Positions 35,841-44,953 of a stretch of 64,000 bases of DNA are shown here, one piece after another. How positions within the stretch are numbered: position 1 is the stretch's first letter; every line of letters begins with the position of its first letter. The translations under genes and the position numbers were made by a program. Origin of the DNA: Coniferiporia sulphurascens (Eukaryota; Basidiomycota; Agaricomycetes; Hymenochaetales; Hymenochaetaceae); NCBI GenBank assembly GCA_002794785.1, contig NBBA01000014.1, positions 434,001 to 498,000 on the forward strand. Direction: 5' to 3'. The notes beneath the pieces are model-generated. The model was not told the origin of the DNA and ran no database searches. It was given only the letters and a program-made list of their open reading frames with translations.

Positions 35841-36924
35841 ATGTTTGCGGAGGAGCTCAAGACGATCAGGCGGCTCGGGCTGCGCTATGTGCGTTCCTTT
35901 CAAGTTGCATCCCTTGCGTGCCAGTGTAGCAGAAAGCTGAACACATTTTATCAAATCATTTAAAAAACCCCTACCCCACTCTCGGTTTTTTAAAACTTTG
36001 TTCACGTGGTTCGCGCACGACCGCGCCCGACTGCAGGTCCTCCTCCAGGTGCTCAACTTCGCGTCGGTCATCACGTCGGGCCTTATGATCTGGAAGGGCC
36101 TAGGGCTCGTGTGCAACACCGAGTCGCCCATCGTCGTCGTCCTCAGGTCTGTCCTTCTCTTTTATCTTCTCTCCCGGTCGGCGGGCGCGCACCGCTTGCT
36201 GTACTCTGACCGTGATGCCGATGCTGACGAACGACTTTTAATACATACAGCGGCTCGATGGAACCTGCGTTCTACCGCGGCGACCTGCTCTTCCTCTCCA
36301 ACCCCACCGGCCAACGGTACAAGACGGGCGATATCACCGTGTACCGGATCCCTGGCGGCGATATCCCGATCGTACACCGCGTCATCGAGACCCGGGACGT
36401 CGTGTCGAAAGAGTTCGTGACCCTTTCATTTAATTCTCCCTAAACACTCCACGCACTCCCCGTCTGTCCCTTTTGCACTTTCACTTTCACTTGCACTTGC
36501 TTGCGCATCCCCTCATTCGTCCGTCCGTCCGAGGTCTGTGTTCACGATCCACGCAACTTGCAGCTACGTCGCCGCCTCGCCCCTCGCGCAGAAGCAGCTT
36601 CTCTTGACAAAGGGCGACAACAACGCGCAGGACGACATCGGGCTGTACGAGGGACTGCAGTGGTTAGAGAAGCGGCACATCATCGGGAAGGTCAGCGGGT
36701 AAGTGTCATTATTCCATCTTCACGTGAGGTTTCCTTCTAAACTAAGTTCAATTTTAGCTTCCTCCCATACATTGGCTACGTAACCATCGCTATGGTGAGC
36801 TCTTCCGCGTCCCGTTCTCATCCCAGTCGCCTTTATGCTCACATACCTGCAGAACGACTACCCGCAGTTAAAATACGTGTTATTAGGCGGGTTAGGGCTC
36901 CTCGCGCTCGTGTCGCGCGAGTAA
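35841..36924 (+). CDS. SEC11: Signal peptidase complex catalytic subunit SEC11
   Basis: Six exons, 35841-35888, 36037-36146, 36251-36412, 36564-36698, 36758-36794 and 36853-36924, give 187 residues. The gene encodes the ER signal peptidase that cleaves signal sequences. [16 protein letters not shown] precedes the membrane helix ([19 protein letters not shown]). [19 protein letters not shown] carries the catalytic Ser, IPIVHRVIE the catalytic His, and [17 protein letters not shown] the catalytic Asp residues. The C-terminus is [20 protein letters not shown] followed by a second hydrophobic stretch. Length and motif order match the family. It shares a divergent upstream region with EMC2. Confidence 0.95.
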
Positions 36925-37428
36925 TAGAGGAGCTATTATAATAAATATGCTTTCTCCCCTCGCTTTGTTCCACTAATTCATTCATACCCGCTTTACCACT
37001 GGTGTCTACTGTGATTTATATCTCCTTCACCTTTTTTTGTACAAAGTCGGGCTAGTCTCTGTACATCGCTCAGCTCTGCAGACCTGAGCACATAATGTGA
37101 ACGATCGACCGACCCTAAGGGTTTAGGATGGGTTTACTTCGCTCCTATCTGAGTTCTCGCGACGAGGCGGTTGTCCAAAGCAAATGAGATTCTAATCAAA
37201 CATAGCAACCACGAAACAAGTGGAAGAAAAGGCAAACAAATAGCACTCCCGTCCCTCCCTCCTTTCTAAGCAACTCACTGCAAGGCGCCGACCGACCACA
37301 ACTCGCAAGTCCAATACGATACGATACCGTCCCCATGGAAGAGTTCACATACGCATCCCGCCCGAGCGCTGCGTAGCGAAGACGCAGAGGGGGCAGGGGG
37401 GTTACAAGAACAAAGCGCATTTCCAAGT
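36925..37428. other. Convergent intergenic region of SEC11 and ISD11
   Basis: About 500 nt of 3' flanks. No further gene signal. Confidence 0.5.
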
Positions 37429-37856
37429 TTAGTTGTCCCCTCTATTACGCACGGGTTTCTGGTTCTCGACGACGAGCCGCCAGCCGCCGTACAGCTGGTT
37501 GACCATCGCGCTGCGCCGGAGGACTGTGTGCTCTTTGACGGCGGCTGCGTATAGCGCTGCTGTGCGGTTGGGGTCTTTCTCGTTCTGCGGAGCGATCGAG
37601 GAGGGTAGTCACGTTGTCAGCATTCGCGTCGACGTCGGTGGAGAATGAGAGTGAGGATGAGGAAGAGAAAGGGATCGGGTGGGAAGACGAGAGGGGTTGA
37701 AGGCTTGGACACATAGACACTCACCTGGATCTCGCGGAACGTGCTCTTAGTGCGCCGGAGGAAGTACTCGCGGAAGTTGTACGAGCTGAACGAGCGCGCC
37801 GTGCGCAGCGTTGCGCCGTACAGGCGTAGAATCGACTGGCCGGACGGCGAGGACAT
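37429..37856 (-). CDS. ISD11: Mitochondrial LYR-motif protein ISD11 (LYRM4)
   Basis: Two exons, 37725-37856 and 37429-37584, give 95 residues. The protein starts MSSPSGQSILRLYGATLR with the LYG/LYR motif, followed by FSSYNFREYFLRRTKSTF, and after the splice KDPNRTAALYAAAVKEHTVL, RRSAMVNQLYGG and WRLVVENQK. This order, length and the Tyr-Asn-Phe-Arg block fit Isd11, which binds acyl carrier protein and stabilises the cysteine desulfurase Nfs1 for Fe-S cluster assembly in the matrix. A longer N-terminus from an upstream codon is possible but unlikely, since translation at 37856 gives the family's usual start. Confidence 0.93.
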
Positions 37857-38555
37857 TTTCAAGTCAAGTTGTGGACGTGAGTGCGAGTCGAGTCGAGTCG
37901 GAGGTGAGTGCGCGATGAGTCGCAAGTAAGTGCTCACTGTTGAGTGCCAGTGCTGAGCTGACTACGTCAAAGTCTCGGCCGAATGCCGAGTGCCGGTGGG
38001 ACGGTGGCGTGAGATTCTTCAGAGCAGATTCGGATATGTTACTAAACGCCTATTTTCGGCGCACCGCACCGCCCCTAGCCCCTACTGTAGACTGTTACTG
38101 AAGAACGGAACCGAAAGCCAGGGACGATCTGATCCGCGTAATAAAGCAACTGCTGAAATGATAACCATATAATCGGGAGGCGATGCCAAATTGCTATGAC
38201 CAGACTCGGATTTGATTTTTGTTTTCTTGTAAAACCGCATAGCGTATAAGTAAGTAGAACAATTATAATTATCGGCATACTATCCGTGGGCGCTGTCTAT
38301 GTAAGAGAAATTTCTATAGGTACGTATTCCAGTAAGATCCACCCACCTCCACCCCTCCTCTGCCTCCTCTGCCCCCTTCCACCTCCAGCCCACTGGCAGA
38401 TGAGCCTCACCGATTGGGGAAGCCAAGCCCAACATCCGTCGCGGCGCCCAGCTTCTAGCTTCTAGCGCCACCCCTCAGCGCGCGGATGGAACCTCCCTTT
38501 TACGTACATTTGAAGCAGCACGCGATACGAAATACGTACTGTATTAACATACACA
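37857..38555. other. Intergenic region
   Basis: Upstream region of ISD11 and 3' flank of the next minus-strand gene. A C/T-rich tract (about 38338-38400) and a direct repeat of CTTCTAG at 38451-38464 are seen. No gene. Confidence 0.45.
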
Positions 38556-39811
38556 TCACATCTTGACCCTGGCGAGCGTGAGCCAGACGGAGAGCGCGCA
38601 GAGGAACGAGACGAGCGCGATGCCGAGCACGTGCATGCACGTTTCGAGCGGGGAGAACGACATGGGTCTGGGTTTGGACTCGGACTCGAACTCGGAGTCG
38701 GATCCGGACGAGGAGTGCAACGCCGACGATGCGGACGCGGAGACGGCGGGGAGGGGGAGAGCGCCGAGGGGGGCGCTGCATCGGAGGAGGCTGTCTGTCT
38801 CGAGGGGCGGGGAAGAGCATGTGTTGTCTAGGGTGTGGTGTTTGGGGTATGGGTATGGGTACGGGTATGGGGTCGATTTGCTGTCTGGATGGGAGGGTCA
38901 GTGTCAGTGTAGGTCGAATGAGGGGGGTATAGGGTTTACGGACCTGGGGAGAGTTGCGCCTCGACGTCGCTGTCGTATTCGATATCTGCAGCACGTGCAT
39001 CCTGGGGATTAGGATTAGGATGAGCGAGGTGTTTTCGGTGCTCGTAGCGAGCGGAGCGGGGCGACATGGGGTCCGGGTCTGCAACTGCAAAGGCCGCGCT
39101 GTTACAGTCGTCGTCGTTGTCGATGCGGTTATCGTCGACGGCGCAGCCAAGGAGGGCTTCGTCCTTGGCCTGGGACTGAGATCGAGCCTGGGACCGAGCC
39201 TGGAACGAAAACGGAAACGGAAACTGGCACAAGACCGGTCTGCTCACGTCCACGTTCTCGCCCTCACCCATACTCTCGCTCTGCCGGGGCGAAGACGGCG
39301 AAGAGGACCGGGAAGCGGAGGCAGAAGAGAGCGTACTAGACGCCGACGCCGACGAGCCGGACTCGGAGCTGCCGAACCGCACGTGGCTGCCTAGGCCCGG
39401 GCCTGCGCGCACAGCGGAAGCAACCTCGCCAGCAGCTGTACGGCCGCGGCCTCGGCCCGCAGGTCCGAACGCGCAAAGCTCGATATCGTCGCCCGAGTCC
39501 GTTGACGCCGACGTCGACGTGGACGTCGTGTCGACCGAGTCCGTCCGTCGCCAGTGCCACCTCGACTCGGACGCGTGCGCCTTCAAGTTCGCCGCAGCCG
39601 TCGCGCCAAACTCGACCGGTGCGAACGGGGCGTATACCACGAGTGGCGCGCGACGCCGGTCTCTAAAGGCGTCATCCGACGTGGCCGTCTTCTCTGAGTC
39701 GTAGTGGGAGCACTCCGGGTCGTATATCGTGAGCCTACCGAGATCGTAGACGGGTCCGTCCAGACGCCGGCCGTACGCGTCGACGTCGTGCAGTGGCTGC
39801 CACGACTGCAT
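38556..39811 (-). CDS. Ser/Asp-rich protein with C-terminal membrane anchor, unknown function
   Basis: Two exons, 38944-39811 and 38556-38884 (intron 59 nt, donor GTCCGT), give 398 residues. The N-terminus, MQSWQPLHDVDAYGRRLDGP followed by VYDLGRLTIYDPECSHYD, looks folded. The middle is Ser/Asp/Glu-rich and disordered, with repeats of DS, SS and a PYPYPYPYP run. The last 40 residues carry ETCMHVLGIALVSFLCALSV followed by WLTLARVKM, a single hydrophobic helix at the very C-terminus. This topology suggests a tail-anchored membrane protein facing the cytosol. EMC2, part of an insertase that handles such proteins, is encoded nearby, but no link is implied. Family not recognised. Confidence 0.75.
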
Positions 39812-40751
39812 CGTGAACTGATGGGGGAGCCTGAGGACGGGAGGGAACTCTGAGGGGCTCTCTCAAGCCGTGCTTTATGTCCTGCGTCCATTTGGACTGG
39901 CGACCGGTCTTCTGGACCCGCTTGCAACCAGCCGACGACCATCCTGTACCGCTTGTCTGGCTCCGAAGTGTCTTTTTTTTAAAAGGAGAAAAAAAAAGTG
40001 ATTCGATTCGCCCCCCTTTGCCGTGATCATCCCCTCTTATTTATTTACGCCTTCTTTCAGCCTGCGTAAGAAGCGTCCGTATACGTATGGTATTTATGTA
40101 TTTGCGGTTCCTCGAGTGACGGAGTACTATAAAACTGTACATACGTATATTGTGCATATGAAAAGTAGATGCGGGGTTATGCGGTGCCTCCGAGTCCAAA
40201 GTCCAACGCTTAAGCACGCCGCCACACGCACACACCACACTAAAGATTAACATCCGTCATCCCACCGCATCATGCACGTATTTAGCTAAACACGAAAGAT
40301 GCACAAGGATGTCAACGTTTTCACCGGCAGCACCTCCATTTGGGCCCAAAGACAGGAACGTCTCTCCCCACTCTAGATCTGTCGGTTACATCCCTGCATT
40401 AGGCACCCAAGTCTGATTCGCCGTCGCCGTCATCGTCAGACGCGCCAGTACTGGCAAGACAGAAAATAGACCCGGACCTGGTCCTGGTGTGAACGTCAAG
40501 ACTCCAAGACCGTGAGAGCCCGTCTCCCCGTCTCGTCCGCTAAGACCAGTGCGTCTAGAGTACACCCACGCTCTTCTTTTTTTTTTTTCCTCGCCAGGAC
40601 TGGTGGACGAAGTGCAAAGCGACGGACAGGTGAAGTACAACGACAACGGTCTTCGACTCGAGCACGGTGCTCGAACTCGGACTCGGACTTATCCGAGTCC
40701 GATCCCAGAGACAGTTCTTCTGAGAAATGTTCAAATTTAAACAAGCGATAT
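39812..40751. other. Intergenic region
   Basis: Upstream region of the tail-anchored protein gene and 5' flank of the tRNA. Open frames here are low complexity; nothing else is supported. Confidence 0.45.
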
Positions 40752-40837
40752 GGTTCTATAGTGTAGCGGTTATCACACGGGATTCTGATTATACAATCTC
40801 TATTCCCGCGACCCCGGTTCGATTCCGGGTAGGACCT
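40752..40837 (+). tRNA. tRNA-Gln(CUG) with 14 nt intron
   Basis: The acceptor stem GGTTCTA pairs with TAGGACC (one G-U). The D arm is GTGTAGCGGTTATCAC, the anticodon stem CGGGA/TCCCG, the loop TTCTGAT with anticodon CTG at 40785-40787, and the T arm CCCGGTTCGATTCCGGG. A 14 nt intron (40789-40802, TTATACAATCTCTA) follows position 37, the standard place for nuclear tRNA introns. A T5 run at 40853-40857 is a Pol III terminator. Mature length is 72 nt. Confidence 0.95.
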
Positions 40838-40852
40838 TATTAACATCATTGA

Positions 40853-40857
40853 TTTTT
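40853..40857 (+). terminator. Pol III terminator of tRNA-Gln
   Basis: TTTTT begins 16 nt after the tRNA 3' end. Confidence 0.75.
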
Positions 40858-42192
40858 CTTTTCTTTAGCATCATTAGCAAAGCTTTTTCAGAACGGGCCT
40901 AGGTGTACGGTTTTCGCCCGTGGTCAATGATCGACCCAGTTTTGTTCCTCTTTTCCTGTGCTTTGTATTGAAGTTTAGGCACAAATGAGGATTGCTTGGA
41001 GAGAATTAGCAGAATTCGGCTCTGAATCTCTAGACAGTACTAGTGCCGTGGAGGCCGTTTCCAAGACCTAAAAGAAAAATCAATCTCAGAGGCACCCTAG
41101 CCCCCTTAAACATATCCTACGATAATTATGCAGCTTTAATCACGCCAAATGGATGAGAACTGACGTCTGGACTTCGTTTTGTGGATTCCCCACTGGCAGC
41201 TTAAGCTTGCTCATAAGCGGAAACTTCTGTTTACGGTAATAGTATGAACAAGTGCATACAACCTTTTTTTGGCAGGCGTTCAAGTTGCCTTTACCCACAA
41301 CCCGCGAGGCTTCGCTCTCCAGTTAGCTTTCCGATTGCGTACTCCACTACATACTGTATATGCTGAACTAAGTGCTAGAGGAAAGATGAAAAGACGAACC
41401 TCGTGGCGCTATGACCGGTCGTATTTTCCTCCGGCCCGCTTCAAGCCACTCTGACAACGGTGCCGAGGACGATCCAACTTGGCGGTCTCGTTCTTCGAGG
41501 TTCGACCTAGTCCCCTCATAGACTCGAATGCAGATACGGCAGACATAGACGATGACTCTGGCTTTGGACCCTGCCGGTAAAGATTTTCGGAGCCGCAGCC
41601 TGAAGAGTCTCGTGGACGAAGTAGGCAAATGCCGGATGCAAGGGAAAGGAAGGAAAATATAGTTGTACATGTTGTGCCAAACTAGGGCTTTTGACGAGGT
41701 TCTCCCGAGAAGGCAGGATGGGTTCCCCCTAAAGAACGTTCGCTCGTGTCTTCCTATGTGTTTTTGGTTCGGGGGTCCCATCAAACCCAAGGATTTCAGG
41801 CCTTCGATACTACGACTCAAACGTAACTTCCCCTTATCTGTCTGTGAACGGTGACGTAAGGTTCTTCGAAGTGGAGTTCTCATAGTGTACGGAGTGTATG
41901 CAAATGGGGTACGTGTCCACTGGCTGCCGCTCAAAGTCTTTCGATGGTAAGATCGTGACGGTGAGTGGGCCATTGTGCGGTCTCAGACTCTCAGCATTTT
42001 AATTCTGGTAATATATCCATACTAGTAGTAGAGGCAAGAAGCCAAGTCGGACACATGATGCAGCTTCTACTACATAATACTACCGGATCGGCGATCCAGG
42101 AAAGGTTCAAGTTGCACCTTTCTATATGGGTTTTGCCTTGAGCCGGGTCTTGACGAACTCTGATCTTTAACACTTTGCAAGTCCGATTTGAA
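40858..42192. other. Intergenic region
   Basis: About 1.3 kb without a recognisable gene. A 201-residue minus frame at 41368-41973 has no domain feature I know. Confidence 0.4.
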
Positions 42193-42363
42193 AGTATCGC
42201 ATGACTCCTATCACAAACTTTTAGTATTTTGCTTCCACAGTACTCAAATTGTGGTATTTCCTCTTTGGATCTGGTATGTTAAAAAATTCAGTCGAACCCC
42301 TCGATTTGCAACGAAGTCGGTTGGGATCATAATTTGTAATCATGCAGATTGCGGGGTTTTGAT

Positions 42364-42581
42364 TACTATCGTATGACCCCTTTTACAAAGTCACTTCCAA
42401 ACAATAAATCAGTCACAAATGGGAGGCATCTCTAAATTTCGCTGAAAAAAGTGGCAAGAAAGATTTATATACCTTGCAACAGTTCAAGAGGTCTTTTTCA
42501 ACCCTGTACACACGATGTGGAGGCCAGAAACCCAAGTTTTGTCTGAAAATGTGACTTTGTAATAGGGGTCATGCGATAGTA
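42364..42581. mobile_element. 218 bp MITE with TACTATCG ends
   Basis: The left end TACTATCGTATGACCCCT plus TTTACAAAGTCAC is inverted at the right end with two differences. There is no coding capacity. It lies inside the CAGTCGAAC-ended element. Confidence 0.7.
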
Positions 42582-42724
42582 TCTCTCCTGTGAATGGTAA
42601 TTTTTCGTCTTAACTGCTCCAGGTAGATTAAAAATCAATGATTAGCGGTGCGGCTTTGCCGGCTTATCATGTGACAAGATACTTAATTTGGTAAAATATG
42701 CAAATTGAGAGGTATGCAAATTAG

Positions 42725-43323
42725 TGTGGCTCGGTCCAGTTCGGCGACCTTTTTGCTGAACTTCCGAACTGAACTTTATGTTCGGTTCGGCTGTATTCCC
42801 GAACGCGAACGTGAACTGGTGCGAACGGTTTGTGGGTGGAGGTTCGGTTCAAATGCGTTCGCACTCCGAACTTTCGGAATAATTGTTTATATGGATACAA
42901 AGGTCCTGGCATACTATATATAAAAGGTATTTTCCACCGCTTTTCCCCACCGCTTCGGATATATTTTATTTTCAATTGCCAATACACGTATTGTTACTCA
43001 TATTAATTTTTTGGAGTGAACATCCCATGGGGCCACCTCCCATCTTAAGGGTAAAGACTTTTTTTGCATCTACAGTACCCGGAAAATTTATGACCAAAAT
43101 TGACGATCTGATGATCAAAGCTCAAAATTATGCGGACTTAAATAGTGACTAGAGCGCGTTCGGACGCGTTCAAATCGCGTTCGCCGTTTGTTTGAAAGGT
43201 CCCGAATGCCGAACCGAACTTGCGGTCCGGTTCGGCCCGAGCAGTGAACCTGATACCGAACGTGCAGTTCGGTCCGCGTTCGAAGCGCGTTCGGAGCGGT
43301 CCGGGACTGAACCTTAGCCACAC
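42725..43323. mobile_element. MITE built of GTTCGG-type short repeats
   Basis: GTGTGGCT at 42725-42732 is inverted as AGCCACAC at 43316-43323. Both flanks are packed with TTCGGTTCGG and GAACGCGAAC-type words in inverted order (42727-42870 and 43150-43315), around an AT-rich core. A related half copy lies at about 55834-56000. Confidence 0.65.
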
Positions 43324-43489
43324 CAGTACTTACGCAAATCGAGGGGTAGAGAGAGAAGTGAATTTATTGCGCGCGTCATCCTAATAAGAAAAGTGCGCGG
43401 CCGAAGGCCGTGCCCAAATCCCTATACTACCCTACTAGCCCGTCACCTACTGGCTACTAGACTTTCAAGCAAATCGAGGGGTTTGACTG

Positions 43490-44380
43490 TACGTGCATTT
43501 TATATGTCGTCCAGGGTCTGGAGCATGTGTCTATGGGCTGGAACCTCTCAAATGAAATTGTCCCCCCTGCATGATATGATGGTCACGGTACGTCACGATG
43601 ATTTTGACAATCTGGCATGTAAGTGATTATGAAGGTATTGTGTAAATTTAAAAATGCTTGTTATCTGAGATCGAAAAGGAGTGCAATGCCGGACACATTC
43701 TGTCACATTTTGTCCTCTCCCTGTACACTATGTTATTTTACTTGACTCAGAATAGTAGAATAGCACACCTTAGCGTATAACAAGCATGCCCCTACAAAAA
43801 CTTCACTGATAATCTGTTCGTTGTGCGAGCCGCCTGCACCCTCCGAAAAGCTATTCTTGGTTGAAAAATAAGAATTTTGACAGTGGCTTTACGGCAGCGC
43901 AATAGTTTGTCTCGGTGTCAACCTTGAACCTTTTTATTTGCTCATTTGATATCCACACGAACAACCCTATCATTGATTAAGTTGCATGGAAGCTTGGAAT
44001 TGCAAATATATAAGTAGGGGCCTCTTTGTAACAGGAGTCATGCGATAGTATTAGAGTCCACCTTACTTCCTCGGACATGAAAAGGAGGTACTGCTCCCGT
44101 GATGCGGTAGGCCCCTCGATTTACATAACTCTAGATTAGCGATTACCTTTCCACCAATCCATAGGTAGATACGGCAAGGTGGTTTGCATAGAAAGAGATT
44201 TTCGGAAGTTTACATTGGAATTCGCAGTTTGCGGGGTTGTCAGCTGAGCAACTTGGACCTGTCCAGGAGGTCGTCCTGTGATTTTTTGCTGTCCACCAAC
44301 CATAATACCCGCATCCACGTACAAGATAAAGTCACACAGCCATGTTTCTGAATGATAAATGGGGGCCTCTCCAGTTATTT
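43490..44380. other. Interval holding remnants of the TIR nest
   Basis: Includes the right part of the outer TIR element and an isolated CCCCTCGATTTAC end at about 44112. No gene. Confidence 0.4.
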
Positions 44381-44575
44381 GGGCTCCGAAAAGCTAGCTT
44401 AGTCGGCAATGTCTAGTGGCTGTGGGGCCCTCGCCGTGAGAACGTCCTCCGAGTCCTACCCCTCAAGCCGAACCGCTCAATTACACCGTTATCGCGCCCA
44501 TCTTCTCTATGTGGTCCCCCCATGTGTTTACACAGTTATGACAAAGGAATTTAACAACTAATTGCTAGCGCCGGC
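44381..44575 (+). repeat. Dispersed repeat copy B, upstream of P450 copy 2
   Basis: Shares AGTGGCTGTG, then GTGAGAACGTCCTCC, GCTCAATTA, CATCTTCTCTATGT and ACAGTTATGACAAAGGAATT with copy C (48580-48774), and more loosely with copy A (3238-3420). Copies B and C are part of the duplicated P450 upstream region. Confidence 0.6.
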
Positions 44576-44884
44576 AACATCCGAGAACTTCATATTACAT
44601 TCGGGACTCGGACCTTCTTCGGAATTGCGCATGCGGAATTCTTCCACCGATCTCCACGCAAATGGAGGTATTCGACTATAATGGAAGCCCCGGAATCTTG
44701 GGCCCCCGATGAAGTACATGGGAAGCATTCGCTGCATACAAATAATTCATTCCATTATTTTTGTTGGCTGGTGCTCGTCTGATTGGTGTCTGTCGCGCAA
44801 AATCGTCTTCCATTTGCACCGTCCTTAATCGCTTGCGCATCCGTGCCGCGGTCCCCCAGGCTTATCGAAGTCTAGTTGTGCTCC

Positions 44885-44892
44885 TTATATAG
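44885..44892 (+). promoter_or_regulatory. TATA box of P450 copy 2
   Basis: TTATATAG within CTCCTTATATAGTCGCG, about 62 nt before the ATG. The same string precedes copies 3 and 4. Confidence 0.7.
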
Positions 44893-44953
44893 TCGCGCAT
44901 CTTAGGTCCATGAGCTCGTGTACCCACTAACAGTGCTTGTGCTTTCACCAACA

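Larger units (their letters stand above)
42289..43489. mobile_element. pogo/Fot1-like TIR ends, non-autonomous
   Basis: CAGTCGAACCCCTCGATTTG at 42289-42308 is inverted at 43470-43489 (CAAATCGAGGGGTTTGACTG, one difference). The right end is followed by TA. The ends CAGT..CCCCTCGATTT are like those of fungal pogo/Fot1 DNA transposons. The inside contains two other elements and no transposase. Confidence 0.6.
42193..44050. mobile_element. Outer TIR element containing nested elements
   Basis: GTATCGCATGACTCCT at 42194-42209 is inverted as AGGAGTCATGCGATAGTA at 44033-44050. The match extends inward with one or two differences to include ACAAA/TTTGT. The same end sequence bounds the smaller element 42364-42581, so the two belong to one TIR family. 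No transposase frame is seen. Confidence 0.6.

Noticed and set aside
41368..41973. 201-residue minus-strand frame
   Set aside because: Ser/Arg-rich shadow-like composition with no motif; it lies in repeat-prone DNA.
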